Positions 18,401 to 26,564 of a stretch of 64,000 bases of DNA are shown here, one piece after another. Numbering within the stretch: position 1 is the stretch's first letter; the number at the start of each line of letters is the position of its first letter. The notes beneath the pieces were generated by a model, which saw only the letters and a list, made by a program, of their open reading frames with translations, had not been told where the DNA came from and did not search any database. A program made the position numbers and the translations under genes. Origin of the DNA: G963676655 sp963676655 (GTDB taxonomy: Bacteria; Verrucomicrobiota; Lentisphaeria; Victivallales; Victivallaceae); NCBI GenBank assembly GCA_963676655.2, contig CAXXKX010000003.1, positions 2,914,001-2,978,000 of the forward strand, given 5' to 3'.

Positions 18401-21400
18401 AAGAAACCATCATAAAATCACCGAATATAAATTGGAGTTCTGAATGCTTCCTGGCTGTTTCCGGGGAAAATATTGTTATTGGATCGGATAATCATACGAC
18501 CGCCTATCGCTGGAATGGCTTATCGTATGATGAATATATATTGTTTGACTCAGGCACAAACTCTGTCGCAATTGACGGGGATACTATTGTTGTCGGACAA
18601 GACAGTTCTGTTGTTATATGCATATGGAACGGATTATCTTATTCAAAGTATCAACTTTATGCTCCCGATGGTGAATATTTTGGCGATACTGTTTCAATTG
18701 ACGGAGACAGCGTTTTGATATCCGGTAATGATGCCGCTTATGTGATTGACTTGAATGAAGTGATTACCCTTTCCAGTGATGATATTGCGCCGGATACTCC
18801 GACCATCGTTGCAACTCTGTCTGATGACACCGGCTGTACTTTAAGCTGGTCTTCTTGTGACGATGAAACTGCAGATCAGGATGAGTTTTACGAGGTTAAA
18901 TACCATTATCAGATTGCATCTGACAGCTCATTTTCCAATATTGAAAAATGGGGCGAGACATACGAGAATGATTGTGTTATATCCGATTTGTTTAACGATA
19001 CTTATTTCTGGCGCGTAAGAGCCATTGACAACGCGGGAAATGCTTCCGAATGGAGCAGTTCCACCGTCAGTTTTACAATAGAAGTTTTAGATACTCAAGC
19101 GCCATCTCAACCTGACGGGTTATCCGACCAGATTGTCGGCAATACAGTTAATTTGGACTGGGATGATTCAACGGATAACAACACTGGTGTCGCCGGTTAC
19201 ATGCTGGAATTTGCAGATAACAGTGATTTTACTGGTGCTATCAGCCTTTTTCCCGACATGAGTGAATATGTGAACAATGCGTTTGTCAATGGCAGTTACT
19301 TCTGGCGTGTCAAATCGATCGATGTGGCCGGCAATGAATCGGAGTGGAGTGAGCCAGCTAGTTTTGAAGTGACGAATGATAATCTGCAGATTACAGTCTA
19401 CGATAGCGACAGCTATTCCAATGGCTATTCATTTTCCATTGATGGCAATGGGATCGCGACAGGCTCCATCAGTGATGGAGGAAACTCATTCATGGTATAT
19501 CGCTGGAACGGTCTGTTTTATGATCAATATGTACTCCCGGAAGATACCAACCCCGATGACGACTTTTCCGGGGGCAAAATTAAAGTCGATGGCGATGCGG
19601 TTTATATTGTTAAAGGAGATTTATACTGCGGGAATGAATTTTCGGTTGATTTTTACCGGTGGGACGGGGACTCTTATACAGTGCAAAACACTCCCGCCCT
19701 GCAATATTTCCTGTTTAACGACGACTATAGAAACAATGAAAAAATATTCATATCTGACGATCTGATCGCAATAGGTTGTGACTCCGGTAATGACGTAGAA
19801 AGTTTGGGCATTCCAATTGCGTATATTTATCGCTGGAACGGCAGTTATTATGATGAATATTCCTTTCTGGTCCCAAGAAGTAATGCTGGATTCACCAACA
19901 TTTCTGTAGATGGTGACAACGTAGTTATGACCGTTACTTCAGGATATGATCAAAACGATGAAAGTTCAGACGCTTATACCTATGTTTTCCGCTGGAACGA
20001 TGGGACCGGTTCTTACGATCGCTATAAACTTGACCCCTTGGCCGATATTTCAGTCAGTGACTATACCTGTTTATTCGCGGCATATCAGGGAGACACCGTG
20101 GCGATAGGCATTGTTGATGCATATAGTTCCGGATGTGTCTATGTTTATCATTGGAACGGGAGCGGCTATGAAAAAACCGACGTTCTGATTCCGGATGCGG
20201 CACCGGTCGGTTTTGGTGACACCGTTGCGATTTATGATAATAATATAGTTGTCGGCAGCTTTGATGATGGAGGAGATGACAATGTCTATGTTTATCGCTG
20301 GAACGGAAGCGGTTATGATGAATATATTATTCAAGCGCCTGAAAATGATGGCTCTTTTTCCTGGTTCGGAGCGCAAGTGCTGATAGATGGCGATATTGTA
20401 ACAGTAAAGGACGATAATCAGACAAGCTATTACTATCACTGGAACGGTACAGAGTATGAGTCTTATGATATTACGGCTTCGATAGGAGACTGGTATTCCA
20501 GCAATGTTGCGCAGGATGGCAACATGGTACTGGTCGGGGCTCCGTCCGAGAATGAAAATGAGCCTGGACAGGTATATGTCTATATGCTTGGAGATGACGG
20601 AGCTGAACAATTTACGCTCATTGCTCCCAATGCTGAAGCATCATTCGGTGCTGTTGTCGACATCGATGGTGATACCGCAGTTGTATCTTCGGTGGAACGT
20701 GATGGAGAAAAGGTCAGCGTTTATGTTTTCGATATCTCCGGACCGGATGCTCCGGTTAACCTGGCCGATCCGGTTACCGGCGACAGCGTCACGCTTGACT
20801 GGGATGATGTGGCGGATAACCTTTTTGGGGTTAAAGAATACGTGGTTGAATATGCCGACAACGACCAGTTTACCGACGCTATCAACGTGACTGTAAGTTC
20901 CAGTGCGCTGGAACTTGACGACCTGACTGATGTGACGACCTACTACTGGCGGGTCAAGGCCGTGGACAATCTGGGCAATGAGTCGGCGTGGAGTGTGACT
21001 GATTCATTCGATATTGATATCCCGGATACGGCAGCACCAAGTGTCCCGACTGATTTAATAAATAGCGTTACGAATGACAGTGTCACTTTGAATTGGGAGG
21101 ATTCCTCTGACAACAAATCCGGAATTAAAGAATACGTCATTGAATACGCCGACAACTCGTCATTTACTGGCTCATCAAATCAAACCGTTTCCGTTAGTGA
21201 GTTTGACCTTGCAAGTCTGGATGACGGGACTTATTATTGGCATGTCAAAGCGGAGGACAACAGCGGAAACCAATCCGCCTGGAGCAGTACAGACAACTTT
21301 ACTGTCGATACTACAGCTCCCACACTGCCATCCGGACTGACGACAGCAGTAACCGGCAATGACGTTGCCCTGGATTGGAATGATTCCACCGACGCAACCA

Positions 21401-24400
21401 CCCGGGTCGATCATTATACGATTGAATATACTACCGCCGCAAGTTTTACAACAGCAGTCAGCCAAGATGTTGCTGCCAGCAACCTTGATCTGGAAGACCT
21501 TGGCGATGGGACCTACCATTGGCGTGTTCAGGCTGTCGATGCTGAAGGTAACGCCTCAAGTTGGATATCCGGAGCCGACTTTACAGTTGATATTACTGCT
21601 CCGGAGATTCCGATCTCATTAGATGCGGTTGTTATTGACAATGACGTTTCGCTCGATTGGGATGATGCAAGTGATAATCTTACCGGTACAAAAGAGTATG
21701 TAGTCGAGTATGCCGACAATGATCAATTAACTGGAGCTATCAGCCAAACTGTAACTGTCAGCGAACTTGATCTTAGTGGGTTAACTGACATGACTACCTA
21801 TTACTGGCGGGTTAGAGCTGTTGACAATAATGGCAATGAATCAGCCTGGAGTGCTGTTGACAATTTTTCGATTGATGTGTCAGATATTCAAGCACCTGAC
21901 GTTCCAACCGGGCTTAGCGATATTGTCACAAATGATAATGTCGCGTTAAACTGGGATGATTCTTCTGACAATAAATCAGGGATTAAGGAATATGTCGTCG
22001 AATACGCCGACAATCAAGTATTTACCGATGCGATCAGCGCCACTGTAATTTCCAGCGAGTTGGAACTAAACAGCTTGACTGACATGACTACATACTACTG
22101 GCGGGTAAAAGCGGTGGATAATTCCGGCAATGAGTCCGGGTGGAGTAACGCGGATAGTTTTGATATTGATATTCCTGATACTTTAGCGCCGGAGGCACCT
22201 GGTACTTTGACTATAAATATTAGCAGTAATAGTGTGGCACTGTCCTGGAACAATTCAGCCGATAACAAATCCGGGCTGAAAGAATATGTGGTTCAATATG
22301 CGGATAATGCCGATTTTACTGGAGCTGCATCTGAAACCATTGTGACCAGTGAGTTGAACATAAGCGATCTGGTGGACGGAATTTATTTTTGGCGGGTTAA
22401 TGCAGTTGACAACGCCGGAAATACCTCCGCGTGGACTATCGGAACTAGTTTCACTATTGACATCACCGCTCCGGACGTACCGGCGGGACTTTCAGATTCG
22501 GTGACTGATGACAGCGTAATATTGGATTGGAACGACGTCTCGGATAATCTTACCGGAATTAAAGAATACGTCTTAGAATATGCGGACAATGCAAGTTTTG
22601 CCGGATCAACGTCCCTGCTCGTAAATGCTAGCGAATGCAACCTGGATAACTTGTCCGATTTGACTACTTATTACTGGCGAGTCAAGGCTATTGACAATAA
22701 TGACAACGAGAGCGACTGGAGTGTAACTGACAGTTTTGAGATTGATATCCCGGATACTCAGGCTCCGGCAATACCGGCAGGATTGACGCAGGCTGTAAAT
22801 ACGGACAGTGCGACTTTGGACTGGGCGGATTCAATCGATAACAAGTCAGGGGTTAAGGAGTATGTCGTTGAATACTCAATGAATGTTGATTTTACAGACC
22901 CGGTATCACAAACCGTTACAACCAGTGAACTGGATATTGGTTCACTCGCTGATGGAAACTACTACTGGCGGGTCAAGGCCGTGGACAACGCCGGAAATAC
23001 GAGCGATTGGAGCTCTTCCGGATCGTTTATCATAGATATACCTGACATTATTGCTCCAGGTACCCCGGGAAACACGCTCGACAGTGTTGATGGCAGCAGT
23101 ATTACCCTGGAATGGACAGAGTCGACCGACAATAAATCAGGTATTAAGGAATATATCGTTGAGTATTCAACAAATGCTCTGTTCTCTGATGCGGTTTCTC
23201 ATACAGTTGTTGGCGGTGAACTGAATGAAACTGATATTGCTGATGGAACCTATTTCTGGCGGGTCAAAGCCGTCGATAACGCCGGGAACGAATCGGACTG
23301 GAGCTCTGTCGATACATTTGTCGTTGATGTCACCGCGCCTGATATTCCTGCTTCATTGACTTTTAGTGTCGATGGAAATACGGCTACTTTGGATTGGGCT
23401 GATTCGACCGATAACTTGACTGGTCTATCTGGATATATTGTTGCGTACGGTTTGAGTTCCGATTTCTCTGATGCGACTATTGTTAATGCTGACTCAAGTG
23501 ATATTGATCTGGATAATTTAGCTGACGGGATATATTCCTGGCGCATCCGTGCAGTTGATAACAATGACAATGCGTCCGCATGGAACATTGGTAATCTGAT
23601 AACCATTGACACTACAGCCCCGGATATCCCGGAAGGCCTGGTTGATTCTGTTTCAGGAAGTAATGCAAGTCTTGATTGGAGCGACTCGACCGATAACATT
23701 ACCGGAGTGAAAGAATATATTGTTGAATACGCGGATAACGCTGACTTCACAGATTCTGAAATTGCATCCAGCCAAACCAGCAACCTTGATATAAATAATC
23801 TCGCCGATGGCACTTGGTACTGGCGGACGAAATCAGTGGACAACACTGACAATGAATCTGATTGGAGCGCCGTCAGTAGTTTTGATGTAGATACCTTAAG
23901 TCCAAATGCTCCAACCGGTTTAACTGGTTTGAGTTCCCTTGATGGAGTATCTTTCAACTGGAACGATTCGGCCGATAACCTTTCAGGGGTTAAAGAGTAT
24001 ATTATCGAATATGCTATGAACCAAAACTTTGTCGATGCGTTATCTGAATCTACCATAAATAGTGAATTAGATGTTTCCGACCTGGTCGGGGGATATCTGT
24101 ATTGGCGGGTTAAAGCCATCGATAATAACGACAATGGAAGTGACTGGAGTAACGGTAATCCGATTATGATTGATAATATTGGTGACAGCTTTGCCAGTGC
24201 AACTTCAATTGATATCGATGAATGTTATACTTGTGACGAGTATGTAGGGCTGGCAGACGCATATGACTACTATAAATTCGAGTTAGTCTATGCTTGTGAG
24301 TTTGACTTCGCGTTGACAGGGCTTGATGACAAGGCATTGATCTGTCTTTATGAATTTGATGGAACCAAATACAAAAAAGTCATGAAAACAAGTGCGCGCG

Positions 24401-25305
24401 AGGCTTCCACTAGTGGCATCATGACTGCTGAGTTTGGCGACATATTGCTCGATACCGGAACGTATTATATCGAAGTAACATCCGGAGATAAAGGCAGAGG
24501 TCGATATAACACTGATTATACATTGGAAATATATGCTGATCCCTTACCCGCACCTTCTTTAGACGAATTTGATTTCAATAACGGGACAGGAACGTTCAAC
24601 ATATTGGAACTTGATGATACGGGTTTCGTCATGGACTCCGGCTGGGTCGGTTTCGGGGACATGCAGGATGTATATTGCTTTACGCCGGAAAGTAGCGGGC
24701 TGTTCAATATAGAACTGGCTGGCTTAAATTCCAATACGACCATGAAAGTATGGTATTATGATGAGGATAAAGGAAGTTACAAGGGGATTAAAGGAGCTAA
24801 AGGCAGCGAAAAAACGGGATTTGCCGAACTTGAAGGATTATTGCTTTCAGGCGACACAGACTACTATGTCGAAATTATTTCCGGAGACAAGGGAAAAGGC
24901 AAATGCAATACGGAGTATGATCTGTTTATTGAAGGCGCATATTTCCCCGAAACCACAGACAATAACACCTGGCAGAATGCGACGGAAATAGTCCCGGATG
25001 TTCAGCTTGACGGCTTTGTTGGCTTTGGCGATGCTTGTGACTGCTACAAGTTTGAAGTCGCAAGCTTGACTTCATTCGATTTCGATCTGACTGGAGAGGA
25101 TAAAAATGCGAAGTTAACTCTTTATCGCTGGGATGAAAACAAGGATAAACTAAAGAAAGTCGCAAAGACCAGCCTTAAGTATGGAGAGGCGAGTATTGAT
25201 AATCTTAACCTTGATGCCGGTATCTACTACGTCGAAGTTCTATCTGCTGATAAAGGCAAAGGCAAGAAAAATACCGAATACGAACTTGATATCACTGTTG
25301 TGTAA
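12457..25305 (+). CDS. Giant metzincin/FG-GAP/FN3/PPC multidomain protein
   Basis: 4282 aa from GTG 12457; ATG 12466 is equally possible. No standard signal peptide: the N-terminus reads ELELPGLELVDPN, then IFYIDFDGAENVSY. A metzincin-like site HEAGHLLGFRH (His156, Glu157, His160, His166) makes a zinc-protease domain. Residues ~195-530 are FG-GAP-like propeller repeats (GDTVVVG ... YVYRWNGxxYDE). FN3 domains follow (W-D/N-D and YWRVKAVDNxGNES). Three 528-residue units, each FN3 plus propeller, occupy ~595-2178. Another FN3 and propeller run to ~2760, then about twelve FN3 domains to ~3908, then three PPC-like modules (YYIEVTSGDKGRGRYNTDY pattern) to the end. Probably a cell-surface or secreted adhesin/protease. 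The export route is unclear. A strong terminator follows. Confidence 0.93.
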   Translation: MGDMDIKELELPGLELVDPNAEYSDENQIFYIDFDGAENVSYDNDVLDIHIDGITVSSSNMTEDQQFQIISELNDTFAGSGVSFTTNSSLITQHSAFSTIYVGETTSASGECEYLTADFYGVAETIDVGNQIQDDNAFVITSNLDSLNLITETVSHEAGHLLGFRHVNDALIDAITDFAAVETLSNEILKLTATEANEGSYGRAVSIDGNNFVIGDASIDIEGKAYVYRWTGSYYDEFMLAASDGYGGQAFGWSTAISGDTVVVGTSEGLSDTSVYVYRWNGVSYDEVKLTASDGEEGDMFGHSVAVSGDTVVVGAFSDKDQGDHTGSAYVYRWNGVSYDEIKLMASDAHAENAFGCSVAIDGDNIVVGTDDGANAYVYRWNGVSYDEIKLVAPDVNGGNCSVDISGDTVVVGASRGFSEQGIVYVYRWNGISYEQTTISAPDIEGDDLFGCSVSVSGDTVLVGDEVNNGSGAVYVYNWNGSSYDEIKLNVPDGEIGGYFGCAVSISQDLMIVGNLGGNEDGSGSAYLFDLGAPDVPMGLRAPVDGDSVAMDWDDVADNFFGIKEYEVEYADNSQFTDAVSTTVTSSELALDDLINDTYFWRVRAIDNAGNASEWSSSTAFILNVSDTQVPDTPDNLYQAVDGTTVTLDWDDSTDNITGSGIKEYIVEYSLTSDFAEVFSYSTSGSQYQFDNLDEGTYYWRVKAVDNNNNESTWASDAFAVMPAGIRKLIIPGLESYYSLSISGDTVIVNYRAYDFDRWSGSPYVYRWDGAAYVGFRLEHGYSSIAGSQNGDLIVTGASENDDNGESCVYIYRWNGSSYVESILASSDEYEVYLGGCVDVDGNNVVVGAIGYDFMGQDFYGSAYVYRWNGSDYDEFRLTASDGEEWDFFGACVAIDGDTVVVGTSAETLEKRKQVYVYHWNGSGYEETIIKSPNINWSSECFLAVSGENIVIGSDNHTTAYRWNGLSYDEYILFDSGTNSVAIDGDTIVVGQDSSVVICIWNGLSYSKYQLYAPDGEYFGDTVSIDGDSVLISGNDAAYVIDLNEVITLSSDDIAPDTPTIVATLSDDTGCTLSWSSCDDETADQDEFYEVKYHYQIASDSSFSNIEKWGETYENDCVISDLFNDTYFWRVRAIDNAGNASEWSSSTAFILNVSDTQVPDTPDNLYQAVDGTTVTLDWDDSTDNITGSGIKEYIVEYSLTSDFAEVFSYSTSCSQYQFDNLDEGTYYWRVKAVDNNNNESTWASDAFAVMPAGIRKLIIPGLESYYSLSISGDTVIVNYRAYDFDRWSGSPYVYRWDGAAYVGFRLEHGYSSIAGSQNGDLIVTGASENDDNGESCVYIYRWNGSSYVESILASSDEYEVYLGGCVDVDGNNVVVGAIGYDFMGQDFYGSAYVYRWNGSDYDEFRLTASDGEEWDFFGACVAIDGDTVVVGTSAETLEKRKQVYVYHWNGSGYEETIIKSPNINWSSECFLAVSGENIVIGSDNHTTAYRWNGLSYDEYILFDSGTNSVAIDGDTIVVGQDSSVVICIWNGLSYSKYQLYAPDGEYFGDTVSIDGDSVLISGNDAAYVIDLNEVITLSSDDIAPDTPTIVATLSDDTGCTLSWSSCDDETADQDEFYEVKYHYQIASDSSFSNIEKWGETYENDCVISDLFNDTYFWRVRAIDNAGNASEWSSSTAFILNVSDTQVPDTPDNLYQAVDGTTVTLDWDDSTDNITGSGIKEYIVEYSLTSDFAEVFSYSTSCSQYQFDNLDEGTYYWRVKAVDNNNNESTWASDAFAVMPAGIRKLIIPGLESYYSLSISGDTVIVNYRAYDFDRWSGSPYVYRWDGAAYVGFRLEHGYSSIAGSQNGDLIVTGASENDDNGESCVYIYRWNGSSYVESILASSDEYEVYLGGCVDVDGNNVVVGAIGYDFMGQDFYGSAYVYRWNGSDYDEFRLTASDGEEWDFFGACVAIDGDTVVVGTSAETLEKRKQVYVYHWNGSGYEETIIKSPNINWSSECFLAVSGENIVIGSDNHTTAYRWNGLSYDEYILFDSGTNSVAIDGDTIVVGQDSSVVICIWNGLSYSKYQLYAPDGEYFGDTVSIDGDSVLISGNDAAYVIDLNEVITLSSDDIAPDTPTIVATLSDDTGCTLSWSSCDDETADQDEFYEVKYHYQIASDSSFSNIEKWGETYENDCVISDLFNDTYFWRVRAIDNAGNASEWSSSTVSFTIEVLDTQAPSQPDGLSDQIVGNTVNLDWDDSTDNNTGVAGYMLEFADNSDFTGAISLFPDMSEYVNNAFVNGSYFWRVKSIDVAGNESEWSEPASFEVTNDNLQITVYDSDSYSNGYSFSIDGNGIATGSISDGGNSFMVYRWNGLFYDQYVLPEDTNPDDDFSGGKIKVDGDAVYIVKGDLYCGNEFSVDFYRWDGDSYTVQNTPALQYFLFNDDYRNNEKIFISDDLIAIGCDSGNDVESLGIPIAYIYRWNGSYYDEYSFLVPRSNAGFTNISVDGDNVVMTVTSGYDQNDESSDAYTYVFRWNDGTGSYDRYKLDPLADISVSDYTCLFAAYQGDTVAIGIVDAYSSGCVYVYHWNGSGYEKTDVLIPDAAPVGFGDTVAIYDNNIVVGSFDDGGDDNVYVYRWNGSGYDEYIIQAPENDGSFSWFGAQVLIDGDIVTVKDDNQTSYYYHWNGTEYESYDITASIGDWYSSNVAQDGNMVLVGAPSENENEPGQVYVYMLGDDGAEQFTLIAPNAEASFGAVVDIDGDTAVVSSVERDGEKVSVYVFDISGPDAPVNLADPVTGDSVTLDWDDVADNLFGVKEYVVEYADNDQFTDAINVTVSSSALELDDLTDVTTYYWRVKAVDNLGNESAWSVTDSFDIDIPDTAAPSVPTDLINSVTNDSVTLNWEDSSDNKSGIKEYVIEYADNSSFTGSSNQTVSVSEFDLASLDDGTYYWHVKAEDNSGNQSAWSSTDNFTVDTTAPTLPSGLTTAVTGNDVALDWNDSTDATTRVDHYTIEYTTAASFTTAVSQDVAASNLDLEDLGDGTYHWRVQAVDAEGNASSWISGADFTVDITAPEIPISLDAVVIDNDVSLDWDDASDNLTGTKEYVVEYADNDQLTGAISQTVTVSELDLSGLTDMTTYYWRVRAVDNNGNESAWSAVDNFSIDVSDIQAPDVPTGLSDIVTNDNVALNWDDSSDNKSGIKEYVVEYADNQVFTDAISATVISSELELNSLTDMTTYYWRVKAVDNSGNESGWSNADSFDIDIPDTLAPEAPGTLTINISSNSVALSWNNSADNKSGLKEYVVQYADNADFTGAASETIVTSELNISDLVDGIYFWRVNAVDNAGNTSAWTIGTSFTIDITAPDVPAGLSDSVTDDSVILDWNDVSDNLTGIKEYVLEYADNASFAGSTSLLVNASECNLDNLSDLTTYYWRVKAIDNNDNESDWSVTDSFEIDIPDTQAPAIPAGLTQAVNTDSATLDWADSIDNKSGVKEYVVEYSMNVDFTDPVSQTVTTSELDIGSLADGNYYWRVKAVDNAGNTSDWSSSGSFIIDIPDIIAPGTPGNTLDSVDGSSITLEWTESTDNKSGIKEYIVEYSTNALFSDAVSHTVVGGELNETDIADGTYFWRVKAVDNAGNESDWSSVDTFVVDVTAPDIPASLTFSVDGNTATLDWADSTDNLTGLSGYIVAYGLSSDFSDATIVNADSSDIDLDNLADGIYSWRIRAVDNNDNASAWNIGNLITIDTTAPDIPEGLVDSVSGSNASLDWSDSTDNITGVKEYIVEYADNADFTDSEIASSQTSNLDINNLADGTWYWRTKSVDNTDNESDWSAVSSFDVDTLSPNAPTGLTGLSSLDGVSFNWNDSADNLSGVKEYIIEYAMNQNFVDALSESTINSELDVSDLVGGYLYWRVKAIDNNDNGSDWSNGNPIMIDNIGDSFASATSIDIDECYTCDEYVGLADAYDYYKFELVYACEFDFALTGLDDKALICLYEFDGTKYKKVMKTSAREASTSGIMTAEFGDILLDTGTYYIEVTSGDKGRGRYNTDYTLEIYADPLPAPSLDEFDFNNGTGTFNILELDDTGFVMDSGWVGFGDMQDVYCFTPESSGLFNIELAGLNSNTTMKVWYYDEDKGSYKGIKGAKGSEKTGFAELEGLLLSGDTDYYVEIISGDKGKGKCNTEYDLFIEGAYFPETTDNNTWQNATEIVPDVQLDGFVGFGDACDCYKFEVASLTSFDFDLTGEDKNAKLTLYRWDENKDKLKKVAKTSLKYGEASIDNLNLDAGIYYVEVLSADKGKGKKNTEYELDITVV
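14240..15823 (+). repeat. Tandem repeat unit 1 (1584 bp) inside the giant gene
   Basis: Begins at TTAACGATACTTATTTCTGG and ends just before the next copy of that sequence. Encodes the end of one FN3 domain, one whole FN3, an FG-GAP-like propeller and the start of the next FN3. By my reading it differs from units 2 and 3 at only two positions: G14509 (Gly codon, Cys in the others) and A14970 (silent). Confidence 0.95.
15824..17407 (+). repeat. Tandem repeat unit 2 (1584 bp) inside the giant gene
   Basis: Exact 1584-bp period relative to unit 1. Carries T16093 (Gly to Cys) and G16554. Appears identical to unit 3 throughout. Confidence 0.95.
17408..18991 (+). repeat. Tandem repeat unit 3 (1584 bp) inside the giant gene
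   Basis: Third copy, same boundaries as unit 2. After it a further 67 bp (18992-19058) still match the unit start before the sequence diverges into a different FN3 domain, which marks the original single-copy junction. Confidence 0.95.
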
Positions 25306-25379
25306 TGGTAAAAGCAAGGGTATAGAATAAAAATGCTGCTGCCGCTTCAGAATAAGTATAAAGTTTCTCTCTTTCGTAT

Positions 25380-25412
25380 GGGCCGGATTAATTTCCGGTC
25401 CTTTTTCTTTTT
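25380..25412 (+). terminator. Rho-independent terminator of the giant gene
   Basis: GGGCCGGA (25380-25387) pairs with TCCGGTCC (25394-25401), eight pairs with one G-U, loop TTAATT, followed by TTTTTCTTTTT. It lies 75 bp after the stop codon. Confidence 0.9.
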
Positions 25413-25521
25413 AGATTTAAAACCTTGGAAGGAGTTTCATTTTCAGTTTTGTAAACAAAATCCTGACGCTTTTACCCAATAAGGCAAAGTAATAGTCCTT
25501 CGCGCTTTTTTGTTTGGAGTC

Positions 25522-26418
25522 CTAAAGGTTATATTTTTTGCGAAACTTGGAAGGACTCACTCCGACTTTCTTTTTGAACTCAGCAGAGAAATATAATGAG
25601 TCCGAATAACCAGTTCGGTAGGCCACCTCCTGGATTTGGAGCTTGGTATTAATAAGCAGAGACTTGGCTGCTTTGATGCGCAGGTCAATAAAGTAATTGA
25701 TTGGAGATGTGTTAAAGTGTGCCTGGAATACTCTATTGAGTGAAGTTGGAGCAGAGTTTAAGGCTTCAGCCATTTTTTTTAGACTCAACTTTTGAGATAA
25801 ATGGTGCTCCATAAGGTCGACTGCCCTCAATAACAGGTCGGGAGTATTGGCTTCTTCAACATTTTCTTCCAGTTCCAGCAGTAATTTGTAAGCAAGGATT
25901 GAAGCGCGTCTTCGGAAGCCTGTTGCTTTTTCTTCAAACTCATTAAAGCATTTCCGCATTGTTGACTCTACAATGTCGGCATTTTTCAGCTTTATTACGT
26001 TGCATTCAATTAATCTTGTTGTCAAAAGCAGACTGTTAAGGTCATGTCCGCTGATACAGCATGCCAATCGGTGACAATACCCTTCCGGCCCGGTTGTATA
26101 TTCGGTCTCACGGTCATGATGGATCAAAAAAACATTGCCGGCGGGGACATGATACCGGGTATTGCTCTGGATTAAATTCATTGAGCCTTTCAAGACGAGT
26201 TCCACTGCAAAAACTTCCGAATATTCACGGTGTCGATAATATTTTTCAAAGCAGTGTTCATCATTGACAAAATCAACCCGTAAAGGAAATGTTTTTGCCA
26301 TTTCCGGCTGCATATCGTGGATCAATGTTCTGGTGTAATATTGGTTTTCGGGAGTGAACCAGAGGTGTGATACTCCATCCATCGTGTGGGAAAGAATAGT
26401 CTTGTTGTGTTTCAGCAT
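25522..26418 (-). CDS. AraC-family transcriptional regulator of glycan operon A
   Basis: 298 aa. The C-terminal ~100 residues hold two helix-turn-helix motifs typical of AraC/XylS: LSLKKMAEALNSAPTSLNRVF and IQEVAYRTGYSDSLYFSAEFKK, ending VGVSPSKFRKKY. The N-terminal ~170 residues resemble a cupin-like ligand domain (VPAGNVFLIHHDRE). Transcribed away from the GH63-like gene at 26565 across a 146-bp AT-rich spacer, the usual layout for a sugar-responsive activator of an adjacent operon. The inducer is unknown. Confidence 0.9.
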   Translation of the reverse strand: MLKHNKTILSHTMDGVSHLWFTPENQYYTRTLIHDMQPEMAKTFPLRVDFVNDEHCFEKYYRHREYSEVFAVELVLKGSMNLIQSNTRYHVPAGNVFLIHHDRETEYTTGPEGYCHRLACCISGHDLNSLLLTTRLIECNVIKLKNADIVESTMRKCFNEFEEKATGFRRRASILAYKLLLELEENVEEANTPDLLLRAVDLMEHHLSQKLSLKKMAEALNSAPTSLNRVFQAHFNTSPINYFIDLRIKAAKSLLINTKLQIQEVAYRTGYSDSLYFSAEFKKKVGVSPSKFRKKYNL

Positions 26419-26564
26419 ATTTGTTATGATCCCGATTTTGTATTTATTCGTATAATCAAATAATTCTGGTTATATATCACATATATATACTGTTTTCGGG
26501 GTTTTTTCAAGTGAGTTTTGGATATATAATTAAGTAACGACAGAAATAATATGGATAAATATAT

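Noticed and set aside
15305..18718. Three identical 81-codon open frames at 15305, 16889 and 18473
   Set aside because: They are out-of-frame shadows of the three identical repeat units of the giant gene, not separate genes.
14240..18991. CRISPR or other DNA-level repeat array
   Set aside because: The repeats are 1584-bp in-frame coding duplications; no short direct repeats with spacers occur anywhere in the window.
23250..24134. 294-codon open frame on the minus strand
   Set aside because: Antisense to FN3 domains of the giant gene; its repetitive Leu/Ser/Thr-rich translation reflects the sense codons and it lacks an RBS and homology.
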